The position numbers and the translations under genes were made by a program. A stretch of 64,000 bases of DNA. Source: Mucilaginibacter rigui (lineage in GTDB: Bacteria; Bacteroidota; Bacteroidia; Sphingobacteriales; Sphingobacteriaceae). Where the stretch lies: NCBI RefSeq assembly GCF_014773275.1, contig NZ_JACWMW010000004.1, positions 332,418 through 396,417 of the forward strand, given 5' to 3'. Of the stretch, positions 35,798-43,882 are shown piece after piece (within the stretch, counting starts at the first letter, position 1; the number at the start of each line of letters is the position of its first letter). The notes below the pieces were generated by a model, which saw only the letters and a program-made list of their open reading frames with translations, ran no database searches and had not been told where the DNA came from.

Positions 35798-36952
35798 TTA
35801 CGATTTGCAGTTTGATATTTCTTGTTTGCTTTGTTCTATGATCTCTTTATAATAGTTTTCATATAAAGGCATAATATTAGCAAGCTCCAATTCTTTAGCG
35901 CGCTTTAGGGCATTCTCCTTAAATTGGGTTAACCTGTCTTCATCCTCCAGTATATAAATGGCTTTTTCGGCCATGCCATCTACGTCGCCAATGTCAAGTA
36001 AAAAGCCGGTAACGCCTTCAATATTAAGTTCGGGCAAACCACCTGCATTACTGCTTATAACCGGCACTTTGCAGGCCATGGCCTCTAATGCCGCCAAACC
36101 AAAACTTTCTGATTGTGATGGCATCAGGAATAAGTCTGACACCGAAAGGATCTCTTCAATAGCATCCTGCTTACCTAAAAAGCGTACATGTTCGGCTATA
36201 CCCAGGTCGCGGCATAAGCGTTCGCACAACGAGCGTTCGCCACCATCACCTACCATCAATAATTTGGATGGGATCTTTTCTATTACTTTAGCAAACATCT
36301 TTACCACATCTTCGGTACGTTTTACCTTACGGAAGTTTGAAGTATGCACCAAAACCTTTTCGCCATTTGGGGCTATGGCTTTTTTAAAGTGATCTTTAGG
36401 CTTAAGGCTAAAACGGGTAAGGTCAATAAAGTTTGGGATCACCTTAATGTCCTTTTCAATTTTAAAGTACTTGTAGGTGTCGTTTTTTAGATGTTCTGAT
36501 ACTGCCGTTACCCCATCACTTTGATTGATGGAGAAGGTAACCACCGGCTTGTAGGTGCTATCCTGCCCAACAAGCGTAATATCGGTGCCGTGCAGGGTAG
36601 TTATAAATGGAATAGAGATGCCGTAGGTGGCCAATATTTGTTTAGCCATAAACGCTGCCGAAGCATGCGGGATGGCGTAATGCACGTGCAGCAGGTCAAG
36701 TTTTTCAAACCTTACTACATCAACCAGGCGGCTGGCCAATGCCAGTTCATAAGGCGGGTAATCAAACAAAGGGTATTGCGATACTGATACCTCATGGTAA
36801 AAAAGGTTCTCCGAAAAAAAATCGAGCCGGGCAGGCTGGTTGTAAGTTACAAAGTGAATTTGATGCCCGCGGTCTGCAAGGGCCTTACCTAATTCTGTTG
36901 CAACAACCCCGCTTCCGCCAAAGGTGGGATAACAAACTATTCCTATTTTCAT
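35798..36952 (-). CDS. bshA: N-acetyl-alpha-D-glucosaminyl L-malate synthase BshA
   Basis: 384 residues, GT4 family. MKIGIVCYPTFGGSGVVATELGKAL is the BshA N-terminus (residues 1-20 and 21-25), and HVHYAIPHA and TLHGTDITLVGQD are characteristic. SQSESFGLAALEAMAC near residue 280 is the GT4 E-x7-E motif. BshA couples UDP-GlcNAc to L-malate, the first step of bacillithiol synthesis. ytxJ, a bacillithiol-system gene, lies 3.7 kb to the right. Monocistronic; its 5' end faces a ~220-bp spacer. Confidence 0.94.
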   Translation of the reverse strand: MKIGIVCYPTFGGSGVVATELGKALADRGHQIHFVTYNQPARLDFFSENLFYHEVSVSQYPLFDYPPYELALASRLVDVVRFEKLDLLHVHYAIPHASAAFMAKQILATYGISIPFITTLHGTDITLVGQDSTYKPVVTFSINQSDGVTAVSEHLKNDTYKYFKIEKDIKVIPNFIDLTRFSLKPKDHFKKAIAPNGEKVLVHTSNFRKVKRTEDVVKMFAKVIEKIPSKLLMVGDGGERSLCERLCRDLGIAEHVRFLGKQDAIEEILSVSDLFLMPSQSESFGLAALEAMACKVPVISSNAGGLPELNIEGVTGFLLDIGDVDGMAEKAIYILEDEDRLTQFKENALKRAKELELANIMPLYENYYKEIIEQSKQEISNCKS

Positions 36953-37170
36953 TTTGTGTGATACGCTTTAAGCCCTAACCAATGTTAGTTTATTTAACAC
37001 TGATAATGAGCATGCAAGTTTAACAGCAATTTATTGTAAAAGTGTTACCACTATGTAAAATGATTGATAGGTGAATTCGCGAATGAAGTTTAAAGTGGAA
37101 AGTTTAAAGTAAAGCCCCGTTAAAAAAATGACCCAATGACAGCGAAGCGTAATAACCCAATTACCTTATA

Positions 37171-37587
37171 TTATGCTATCCCCGCTACCCATTTAACAAG
37201 GGAGGCGTTCACCAGGTTATTAATAGCATTAAGTGCGGCGCTGCTTTTTGATGTTTTTTGCAGGTCGGCGTGGTATATCATGTGGTGTACACCTAAAACC
37301 TTCAGGGTTGCATCGGCGGTGATACTTTCTGTACGTTTATAGCAGCAAACTTTAATGTGTTTATAGAAAACGTTGGTTTGTAAGCGGCGTAGTACACGTT
37401 CGAGGTTACCTGCCATGTGTGCATGATCAAACAAAATAACATCGGGTTTTAATTCATGTATTGACGGAAATATCGAGGCTATTACCGAAATGTGTTTCAC
37501 GTTATCGTACTCGGCCAGTAATTGGTCGGGGAAAGCCTGCGGAGCTACCAGAAGTACTCTCTTAGAACGGGTACGTATCATGCTCAA
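37171..37587 (-). CDS. Response-regulator-receiver-like protein (degenerate), unknown function
   Basis: 138 residues of alpha/beta character: KRVLLVAPQAF, HISVIASIF, DVILFDHAHMAGN, HIKVCCYKRTES, LGVHHMIYHADLQ follow the strand order of a CheY-like receiver. Asp in ILFDHAH sits where the phosphoacceptor would be, but the N-terminal acidic pair is missing. No output domain. It may be a pseudo-receiver. Single gene. Confidence 0.5.
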   Translation of the reverse strand: MSMIRTRSKRVLLVAPQAFPDQLLAEYDNVKHISVIASIFPSIHELKPDVILFDHAHMAGNLERVLRRLQTNVFYKHIKVCCYKRTESITADATLKVLGVHHMIYHADLQKTSKSSAALNAINNLVNASLVKWVAGIA

Positions 37588-37667
37588 TCCATTTGGGGGA
37601 CGTAAATATAAAAGCTATATTTTACAAAACCAACCCCCTTGAGCGAAAATTAATATTTAATTAACTG

Positions 37668-37907
37668 TTAATGAACGGGTCGCGCGTCTGCTGTGTCTAC
37701 GGCATTACGCCCGGTTGGGTCGGCATTGCCTTTGTTCATGCTGTCTTTTTTGGCAGTGTCGGCCGCCCGGGTATTGTTAGGGTCGCCGGTACCGGCTTTT
37801 GCAACCGTGTCTTTTGTGCCGCCGAGGGTTGCGTTACTGCGGTCGCCGCAGGCGGTAATTGATGCCGCTAAAAATATTATGGCTACTGTAAATCGTATGG
37901 CTTTCAT
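37668..37907 (-). CDS. Small lipoprotein (79 aa)
   Basis: From the ATG at 37905-37907: MKAIRFTVAIIFLAASITAC is a lipoprotein signal with Cys20. The remaining ~60 residues are Asn/Thr/Lys/Asp-rich and disordered in appearance (GDRSNATLGGTKD, NNTRAADTAKK). A longer in-frame start at 37976 would add 23 residues before the signal and is not favoured. Function unknown. Confidence 0.65.
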   Translation of the reverse strand: MKAIRFTVAIIFLAASITACGDRSNATLGGTKDTVAKAGTGDPNNTRAADTAKKDSMNKGNADPTGRNAVDTADARPVH

Positions 37908-37974
37908 GGTAATACGAGTGTTGGTGTAATCAGGTAAACAGGCCTGTAAAATAAAAGTTTCAATAGCCTTAAAC

Positions 37975-38008
37975 AAAAAAGCAGGCCCTGAAACAAGCCT
38001 GCTTTTTT
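37975..38008. terminator. Bidirectional terminator
   Basis: Stem GCAGGC (37981-37986) / GCCTGC (37997-38002), loop of 10 nt, flanked by A6 on the left and T6 on the right. It can end the leftward SIMPL gene transcript. Confidence 0.8.
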
Positions 38009-38024
38009 ATATATAGCGGGTTAA

Positions 38025-38714
38025 TTATTTTATCTCGAAGATGGCGTTGATCTGGAAGCTCAGTTTGATCTTTTTAACATCAATGTCTGATTCAGGAGTG
38101 GCCGAATCTGCCGCTGCTCCTTTAAACTGCACCGCGTACATTCTTGGTTGCGGAAAACTGCTGTTATCGCTTTCGGTAATGTTTAGTACGCTGCCCAGTT
38201 TATCGCCGAGGCCATTAACTAAAAAAGCTGCTTTATCACGGGCGCCTATCAGCGCTTTCAGTTTTAAGCCATTTTTAATTTCATTGATCTTTGAGTAATC
38301 ATAGCTGTCGATATTGGTGCTTTGTATGCCTTTTGCATCAAGCTTGCTCAGTATCTGGTCAAATTTATTCAAATCATGAAACTTGATATTGTACTGTTTA
38401 CTTGCCAAAAAATCGGGGTTTTTCTTTTTCTCGGTTTGGTAGTTCCATGATGATAAGCTGTTGATGGTAAAATCCTCTTTGGCTATACCTGCTTCGGCAA
38501 CTGCTTTTTCCAGTTGTTTTTCCAGCTGCGAAATAGTCACTTTGGTTTTACCATTCATGTATTCCCTTAATGAAACAGATACGTTGATGATATCCGGAGT
38601 AACCTCCTGCTCGGCAATGCCGGTAACTTCAATTTTACGGCGCAGATCTGCGCTTTGTGCGAACGCCCCAAACGTGGTAGCAACTAATGCGGCTATTAAG
38701 AATAATTTTTTCAT
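38025..38714 (-). CDS. SIMPL domain (DUF541) secreted protein
   Basis: 229 residues from the ATG at 38712-38714, which gives a signal peptide (MKKLFLIAALVATTFGAFAQ). The longer frame from 38801 has no such start. The mature part has the SIMPL pattern: RKIEVTGIAEQEVTPDIINV, VSLREYMNGKTKVTISQLEK, LKLKALIGARDKAAFLVNGL. SIMPL proteins are periplasmic and assemble into oligomers; their role is poorly known. Single gene. Confidence 0.85.
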   Translation of the reverse strand: MKKLFLIAALVATTFGAFAQSADLRRKIEVTGIAEQEVTPDIINVSVSLREYMNGKTKVTISQLEKQLEKAVAEAGIAKEDFTINSLSSWNYQTEKKKNPDFLASKQYNIKFHDLNKFDQILSKLDAKGIQSTNIDSYDYSKINEIKNGLKLKALIGARDKAAFLVNGLGDKLGSVLNITESDNSSFPQPRMYAVQFKGAAADSATPESDIDVKKIKLSFQINAIFEIK

Positions 38715-39051
38715 AAGTATTAAATATATATAATGTGTAGAGTTAATTACGTGCAAAAAGTTTAATCTGTAACACGCATAAATAATAAATGTGTAACCCA
38801 AAACAGGGTTTGGTGTTTTAATATGGTGATAATAAAGAGGGTAGCAGAGGAAAAATATTTAATAATATTTCTTTTTGGCAACAACCCTTAATTGCTTTGT
38901 CGCTACATTGCCCGCAATGGGGTTATCCCTTATTTATCCGCCCTATTAACCGCTAATAACAAAGCTTTTAACTATCCGGCAACTATCCAAAATTTAAATT
39001 TGCTAAAAGGATTGAAAACCGTATTTTTGCAAACTTAATTTTAAAATACAG
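38715..39051. other. Divergent intergenic region
   Basis: 337 bp, AT-rich, no open frame with supporting signals. It holds the perfect promoter of the TPR gene (38999-39029) near its right end and the leader of the SIMPL gene at its left end. Confidence 0.6.
38999..39029 (+). promoter_or_regulatory. Perfect Bacteroidetes-type promoter of TPR-protein gene
   Basis: TTTG (38999-39002), exactly 19 bp, then TATTTTTG (39022-39029): a full match to the TTTG-N19-TAnnTTTG consensus used by the Bacteroidetes primary sigma factor. It lies 23 bp before the ATG at 39052. Confidence 0.8.
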
Positions 39052-39726
39052 ATGTCAGCAACCGAGGTGAATACAAAATCTACAGCAAACAAAAACAATG
39101 TTGTAAAGAGCGGTAGTTTTGTTCAGGAGAACCAAAAAAGCTTATTATTTATTGCAGCAGCCATTGTTATTATGGTTGTTATTTACATTGCATACCTTAA
39201 ATTGTACCTTGCACCAAGGGAAGTTACCGCTGCAAACCAAATGCACGTAGCGCAGGATTTTTGGGCTAAAAAAGATTGGGACAAAGCCATTAACGGCGAT
39301 GCCGGTTACCCTGGTTTCAAAAAAATAATAACTGACTACAGCAACACTAAAGTTGCCAACCTTGCTTACTTTTACTTAGGTACTGCCTATTTAAACAAAG
39401 GCGAATACCGCCAGGCAATTGATAACTTAACCAATTACCGTGGTGATGATAACATGGTTGCAGCCGAAGCTTTAGGCAGCACCGGTGATGCTTATGTTGA
39501 ATTAAAAGATTACGACAAAGCCGAAACTTATTTCAAAAAAGCAGCTGATAAAGCAAGTAACAAATTCCTTACTCCGTTTTATTTAAAGAAACTTGGTTTG
39601 GTTTACGAGGCTAAAAAAGACAACAAAGCAGCAGCAGATACTTACAAAAAAATCAAAACCGATTATTTTGACAGTGCCGAAGCACAAAATATTGACGAGT
39701 ACATTGCCCGCGTTGACGCGAAGTAA
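39052..39726 (+). CDS. TPR-repeat membrane protein
   Basis: 224 residues. One membrane helix (SLLFIAAAIVIMVVIYIAYL, about 30-49), with a short cytoplasmic N-terminus and a periplasmic domain of TPR units: AYFYLGTAYLNKGEYRQAIDN, GDAYVELKDYDKAETYFKKA, LGLVYEAKKDNKAAADTYKK. Topology resembles YfgM-like/ancillary SecYEG or chaperone-linked proteins, but length and sequence do not allow a firm name. Strong consensus promoter. Upstream of ribH, with a terminator between. Confidence 0.85.
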   Translation: MSATEVNTKSTANKNNVVKSGSFVQENQKSLLFIAAAIVIMVVIYIAYLKLYLAPREVTAANQMHVAQDFWAKKDWDKAINGDAGYPGFKKIITDYSNTKVANLAYFYLGTAYLNKGEYRQAIDNLTNYRGDDNMVAAEALGSTGDAYVELKDYDKAETYFKKAADKASNKFLTPFYLKKLGLVYEAKKDNKAAADTYKKIKTDYFDSAEAQNIDEYIARVDAK

Positions 39727-39752
39727 TTAATTCTGATACCATAACAATATTG

Positions 39753-39785
39753 TAATGCCTGCCCCAAAAGCAGGCATTATTTATT
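39753..39785 (+). terminator. Rho-independent terminator of the TPR-protein gene
   Basis: Ten-bp arms TAATGCCTGC and GCAGGCATTA around CCCAAAA, followed by a T-rich run. Confidence 0.8.
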
Positions 39786-39872
39786 TAAAACCGATTTATA
39801 TCTTTACCACATCATTTACGACATATGGTTTTTCAAATCCAAAATCGTAAATCTAACATCTAAAATAAAAGC

Positions 39873-40370
39873 ATGGCTACTCAATTAAAAAACCTGTCAG
39901 ATTTTTCAACCGCCAGCGAGATCCCATCAGCCGAAGGCTACAGCTTTGGCATTGTGGTTGCCGAGTGGAACGCCGAAATAACAAACGCGCTTTACCAGGG
40001 TGCTTATGATAGCCTGATCAAATACGGTGCAAAAGCCGAAAACATACATTCGTACCCTGTACCCGGCAGCTTTGAATTAACAACAGGTGCCGAGCTGCTA
40101 TTAAAAAATAAAAAGCCTGATGCCGTGATAACCCTGGGCTGCGTAATACAGGGTGAAACCCGCCATTTTGATTTTATTTGCGCGGCAGTTGCAAACGGGG
40201 TAACAAATGTTGCTATAAAATATTCAAAACCTGTTATATTTGGTGTATTAACCACTGATAACCAGCAGCAGGCTATTGACCGCAGCGGCGGCAAACATGG
40301 CAACAAAGGCGACGAAGCCGCGGTAACGGCTATTAAAATGGCTAAACTGAACGAAACTTTAATAGGGTAA
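39873..40370 (+). CDS. ribH: 6,7-dimethyl-8-ribityllumazine synthase
   Basis: 165 residues. GIVVAEWNAEI (26-36) is the N-terminal active-site strand; VPGSFELTTGAELLL near 61 and VITLGCVIQGETRHFDFI near 86, with His in RHFDF as the general acid, are diagnostic. It makes the lumazine precursor of riboflavin and usually assembles into an icosahedral 60-mer. No other rib genes are near. ATG at 39873; single gene or with the small lipoprotein gene downstream. Confidence 0.95.
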   Translation: MATQLKNLSDFSTASEIPSAEGYSFGIVVAEWNAEITNALYQGAYDSLIKYGAKAENIHSYPVPGSFELTTGAELLLKNKKPDAVITLGCVIQGETRHFDFICAAVANGVTNVAIKYSKPVIFGVLTTDNQQQAIDRSGGKHGNKGDEAAVTAIKMAKLNETLIG

Positions 40371-40401
40371 ACCCGTATAAATATTTAGTTTAATAAACAT
40401 A

Positions 40402-40509
40402 ATGAAGAAGATCTTATACATAGCAATTATAGCACTGGCACTGGGCAGCATGGCTTCATGCTCAAACAAATTATGCCCTGCATACGGTTCATACCCAAGC
40501 CACCGTTAA
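40402..40509 (+). CDS. Very small lipoprotein (35 aa)
   Basis: MKKILYIAIIALALGSMASC is a complete lipoprotein signal with Cys20, followed by only 15 residues, SNKLCPAYGSYPSHR. ATG at 40402, stop TAA at 40507-40509, 31 bp after ribH. The clean signal sequence, second Cys and position argue it is real. Such tiny lipoproteins recur in Sphingobacteriaceae; function unknown. Confidence 0.6.
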   Translation: MKKILYIAIIALALGSMASCSNKLCPAYGSYPSHR

Positions 40510-40596
40510 ACGCAGTTTTTTGTCATTTTTTTGCCTTTAGCCTAAAACTAAAACCAGTTTTACATTGTTTTTACCGTTTAAACAGGCACTATACAT

Positions 40597-40604
40597 TACT
40601 TTTG
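40597..40604 (+). promoter_or_regulatory. -7 element upstream of ytxJ
   Basis: TACTTTTG matches TAnnTTTG, only 5 bp before the ATG at 40609, which would give a leaderless or nearly leaderless message. Confidence 0.4.
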
Positions 40605-40608
40605 TTTT

Positions 40609-40938
40609 ATGGAATGGATATCGTTGGAAACGGCTGATCAGCTGGATAATATTAAACAACAGCAGGGCTACAGCCTGATTTTTAAACACAGCACACGCTG
40701 CTCTATCAGCATGATGGCTAAAAGGCGATTTGAGCTTGACTGGGACAACCTGCCTGCCGATATGCCCCTTTATTTTTTAGACCTTATCAAACACCGCGAC
40801 CTATCTAACAAGGTAGCTGCTGATTTTTCGGTTTATCACGAGTCGCCACAGCTATTGCTGATCAAAGATGGCGAATGTATCCTCGACCAATCGCACGGCG
40901 CTATCTCTGTTGATGAAGCCATGAGCGTGCTGGCTTAG
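40609..40938 (+). CDS. ytxJ: Bacillithiol-system redox protein YtxJ
   Basis: 109 residues with a thioredoxin-like fold and a monothiol Cys31 in FKHSTRCSISMMAK (25-38), matching the YtxJ family. It probably acts as a bacilliredoxin-like protein, removing bacillithiol from proteins. Occurrence in the same neighbourhood as bshA supports an intact bacillithiol system. Single gene; a terminator follows. Confidence 0.88.
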   Translation: MEWISLETADQLDNIKQQQGYSLIFKHSTRCSISMMAKRRFELDWDNLPADMPLYFLDLIKHRDLSNKVAADFSVYHESPQLLLIKDGECILDQSHGAISVDEAMSVLA

Positions 40939-40990
40939 GTTAGAGAATCAGGATTTTTAGAGTCAGGAATCAAGACTGAAAAAATATATG

Positions 40991-41020
40991 ATCCGCAGGA
41001 GTTTTTCCTGCGGATTTTTT
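40991..41020 (+). terminator. Rho-independent terminator of ytxJ
   Basis: Ten-bp arms ATCCGCAGGA and TCCTGCGGAT, loop GTTTT, then a run of T. Confidence 0.88.
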
Positions 41021-41059
41021 GTGTTATATCATCTCTATTATACACCTCGTCATTGCGCC

Positions 41060-41274
41060 CTTGTTGGTGTTGTCACCAACAAGCCGTCATGTATCCAAAC
41101 TTTGCATATGTTCACCGTCCTAAAGGTTGTTGGTGACAACACCAACAACGGCGGAAATAGTTTCAATCCTTACAACGTTTCGCTCTTGTTGGTGTTGTCA
41201 CCAACAAGTCGCCATGCATCCAAACTGTGCCTACGTTCACCGTCCTAAAGGTTGTTGGTGACAACACCAACAAC
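41060..41274. repeat. Tandem pair of 125-bp units, each with two inverted hairpins
   Basis: Hairpin 1 (41060-41083): arms CTTGTTGGTG/CACCAACAAG, loop TTGT. Hairpin 2 (41126-41149): arms GTTGTTGGTG/CACCAACAAC, loop ACAA. Hairpins 3 (41185-41208) and 4 (41251-41274) repeat the pair. Spacing is 66 bp within a unit and 125 bp between units. Hairpin 2 is essentially the reverse complement of hairpin 1, so each unit is itself a large inverted repeat. The 42 bp between hairpins is conserved between units (ends TTCACCGTCCTAAAG in both). Lies between ytxJ terminator and lipA. Confidence 0.9.
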
Positions 41275-41343
41275 GGCAGAAACATTTTATCGTTTCTAAG
41301 TAATATTCGTTTACAAGCAGGATGCACATACTTTATTTTTAAC

Positions 41344-41351
41344 TAATTTTG
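41344..41351 (+). promoter_or_regulatory. -7 element of lipA
   Basis: TAATTTTG matches TAnnTTTG, 4 bp before the ATG at 41356. Confidence 0.45.
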
Positions 41352-41355
41352 TAGC

Positions 41356-42234
41356 ATGATAGATTTGCCTGTAGTACCCTCCAACCAGCCGCAGCGTAAG
41401 CCCGATTGGTTAAGGGTTAGGCTTCCGGTAGGGAAGGAATACGCCCACGTACGTGGCCTGGTTGATGAGCATAAACTGCACACTATTTGCGAAAGCGGTA
41501 ATTGCCCTAATATGGGTGAGTGCTGGGGAGCAGGTACTGCTACGTTTATGATATTGGGCAACATCTGTACCCGTTCGTGCTCGTTTTGTGCAGTTGCAAC
41601 AGGCAGGCCTTTGGCAGTTGATACCGACGAGCCAAACCGTGTGGCCAACTCGGTTAAACTGATGCAGGTAAAACATTGCGTTATTACCTCGGTAGACCGT
41701 GATGACCTGAAAGACGGCGGTTCTATCATTTGGGCCGAAACTATCAATGCTATCCGCCGCGAAAGCCCGGATACCACACTTGAGACTTTACTGCCCGATT
41801 TTCGTGGCATTTGGGATAACCTTGACCGTGTGCTGGAAACCCGCCCCGAAGTAGTATCGCATAACTTAGAGACCGTACGCCGCTTAACCCGCGAAGTACG
41901 CATACAAGCCAAATACGACCGCAGCCTTGAAGCACTGAAACGCACATCGGCCGCAGGCGTACGTACCAAATCGGGCATTATGCTTGGCCTGGGCGAGCGC
42001 GAAGAAGATGTACTGGAAGCAATGGACGACCTGCTGGAAGCCGGCGTACATATCCTTACTTTAGGCCAGTACCTCCAGCCAACCCGTAACCACCACCCGG
42101 TTATTGATTGGATACACCCCGACCAGTTTGCAAGCTATAAAGAATGGGGTTTAAAGAAAGGTTTTAGGTATGTAGAAAGCGGCCCGCTGGTACGCTCATC
42201 ATACCATGCAGAAAAACATTTGTTTGAAATGTAA
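41356..42234 (+). CDS. lipA: Lipoyl synthase
   Basis: 292 residues, normal length. Cys45, Cys50 and Cys56 (CESGNCPNMGEC) hold the auxiliary cluster; Cys71, Cys75 and Cys78 (CTRSCSFC) hold the radical SAM cluster. It inserts two sulfurs into octanoyl-lipoyl domains. ATG at 41356 immediately after a -7-like element. Followed after 24 bp by the ECF sigma gene. Confidence 0.96.
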   Translation: MIDLPVVPSNQPQRKPDWLRVRLPVGKEYAHVRGLVDEHKLHTICESGNCPNMGECWGAGTATFMILGNICTRSCSFCAVATGRPLAVDTDEPNRVANSVKLMQVKHCVITSVDRDDLKDGGSIIWAETINAIRRESPDTTLETLLPDFRGIWDNLDRVLETRPEVVSHNLETVRRLTREVRIQAKYDRSLEALKRTSAAGVRTKSGIMLGLGEREEDVLEAMDDLLEAGVHILTLGQYLQPTRNHHPVIDWIHPDQFASYKEWGLKKGFRYVESGPLVRSSYHAEKHLFEM

Positions 42235-42258
42235 TAATTCCTTTATATCTTCAACACG

Positions 42259-42813
42259 TTGAGCCCCAAACGCAAAATATCGCTATCTGAAGAGGAATTA
42301 ATTCTTGCTTTGCGCAACCGTGAGAAGATCGCGATTGAGGCTTTGTACGATATGTACTCCGCCTCGTTGTTTGGTGTTATCTCACGCATTATTACTGATG
42401 AGGCTATCGCCGAGGATACTTTACAGGAAACTTTTGTAAAAATATGGCATTCGTTTTCGGGCTACAGCAGTGAAAAAGGCCGCTTATTTACCTGGATGGT
42501 AAATATCGCACGCAATTTAGCTATTGATAAGGTTCGGTCGAAAGATTTTAAGAACCAAAGCAAAAACCATGAGCTTGAAAATAACGTAACTTTCATTGAC
42601 GAACAAAAGAATACAGTTTACAAGCCTGAGTTATTGGGCATCAGGGATTTGGTATCTACCTTAAAACCTGAACAAAGATCAATTCTCGACCTCGTGTATT
42701 TTAAGGGCTATACCCATGTGGAAGCTGCCGAAGAACTTGGCGTACCCCTGGGCACCATAAAAACAAGGTTAAGAATGGGGATACTTCAACTCAGAAAACA
42801 TTTTAATGAATAG
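42259..42813 (+). CDS. ECF-type RNA polymerase sigma factor
   Basis: 184 residues. Region 2: EALYDMYSASLFGVISRII and AEDTLQETFVKIWHSF; region 4: VYFKGYTHVEAAEELGVPLG with TIKTRLRMGILQLRKHF. TTG start (42259-42261) with no upstream ATG in frame. Its stop overlaps the GTG of the anti-sigma gene, so the two are translationally coupled. Confidence 0.9.
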   Translation: MSPKRKISLSEEELILALRNREKIAIEALYDMYSASLFGVISRIITDEAIAEDTLQETFVKIWHSFSGYSSEKGRLFTWMVNIARNLAIDKVRSKDFKNQSKNHELENNVTFIDEQKNTVYKPELLGIRDLVSTLKPEQRSILDLVYFKGYTHVEAAEELGVPLGTIKTRLRMGILQLRKHFNE

Positions 42814-43640
42814 TGGAAAACGTTAAGGCATATATTGAATCCGGCATTTTGGAACTTTACGTTCTGGGCGACATCAGCGCAGAAGAAAAGTTGCAGGTGG
42901 AAGATATGGCCACGCAATATCCTGAGATAAGAGCCGAAATTACAGAGATCGAAAGATCGATGGAGTTTTATGCCGAAGAACATGCCATTGAACCGCCGGC
43001 AGATTTACGCCAACGCGTTTTAGGTAGCCTGTTGGTTAATTTAGGCGATGACAGGATATTTACCAAAGCCGTTACCCACCAGGACGACGACCATGTTAGA
43101 AGCTTACCGCCTGCACGCGTAAACAGCTTTTATAAATACGCGTTTGCCGCCTGCTTAACTTTATTACTGATAAGCGTTTATGGTTTAATAAACCTTTACA
43201 GCAAACTACAGGATTCAAACACGCAACTTACGGCCCTGCAAACAGATAAAATACGTATTGCCAACCAGGTTAACCTGATGGATAGGCAGCTGAATATGTA
43301 CCGCGATACTACCTACAAAGTATTGAGGCTAAAAGGCATGCCTAAAACACCAACCGCTGCCATGATACTGGCCTGGAATTCGGTAAGTAAAAAGGTGATG
43401 GTTGATGTTCAAAGTATGAACCTGCCTAAGCACGATAACAAACACCAATACCAGTTATGGGCGCTTGTTGGTGGCAAACCTGTAGATATGGGCGTATTTG
43501 ACAAACCCGCCGCTGATACCGCAGGTGTAAAAGAAATGAAAGCAATTGCATCGGCACAGGGCTTTGCTGTAACCTTAGAACCCATGGGCGGCAGCATTAA
43601 CCCAACTATGGACCAGATGGTGGTTATTGGGCAGTTTTAA
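42813..43640 (+). CDS. Anti-sigma factor (RskA type)
   Basis: 275 residues, GTG start overlapping the sigma stop by one base. The N-terminal cytoplasmic anti-sigma domain (about 1-100: ILELYVLGDISAEEKLQVED) precedes one membrane helix (FAACLTLLLISVYGLINLY, about 110-128), a coiled-coil-like stretch, and the periplasmic RskA domain with YQLWALVGGKPVDMGVF near 212. It holds the cognate sigma factor at the membrane until an envelope signal arrives. A terminator follows. Confidence 0.9.
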   Translation: MENVKAYIESGILELYVLGDISAEEKLQVEDMATQYPEIRAEITEIERSMEFYAEEHAIEPPADLRQRVLGSLLVNLGDDRIFTKAVTHQDDDHVRSLPPARVNSFYKYAFAACLTLLLISVYGLINLYSKLQDSNTQLTALQTDKIRIANQVNLMDRQLNMYRDTTYKVLRLKGMPKTPTAAMILAWNSVSKKVMVDVQSMNLPKHDNKHQYQLWALVGGKPVDMGVFDKPAADTAGVKEMKAIASAQGFAVTLEPMGGSINPTMDQMVVIGQF

Positions 43641-43672
43641 AAATATTTCACCAAACGCTTATAAGCCGTTTT

Positions 43673-43696
43673 GCGCAATGCAGAGCGGCTTTTTTG
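43673..43696 (+). terminator. Rho-independent terminator of the sigma/anti-sigma operon
   Basis: Stem AAGCCG / CGGCTT with a large loop that itself contains TTGCGCAA, followed by six T. Confidence 0.7.
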
Positions 43697-43846
43697 TTAA
43701 AATTTGTTAAATTATTGTTAAAACGCCCTTCAATTATAAAACAAAAAAATATTTAGCGTTGTTACTGTAACTAATATATGCGTTGCACGTCATATATACA
43801 CTTAGTTAGAAGTATTTAGTTCTTTATAAGATCAGTTAATAGTTTG

Positions 43847-43882
43847 AAAAGCGAATGTTTGATACTGACATTCGCTTTTTTT
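43847..43882. terminator. Bidirectional terminator at nnrDE end
   Basis: Twelve-bp arms AAAAGCGAATGT and ACATTCGCTTTT (43847-43858, 43868-43879), loop of 9 nt, then further T. It overlaps the stop of the leftward gene. Confidence 0.82.

Noticed and set aside
37086..37110. Two 11-bp direct copies AAGTTTAAAGT at 14-bp spacing
   Set aside because: Too short and AT-rich to call a regulatory site; possible chance or micro-repeat.
41060..41274. CRISPR-like array
   Set aside because: The repeats alternate in orientation, the interiors are conserved rather than unique, and no cas genes are near.
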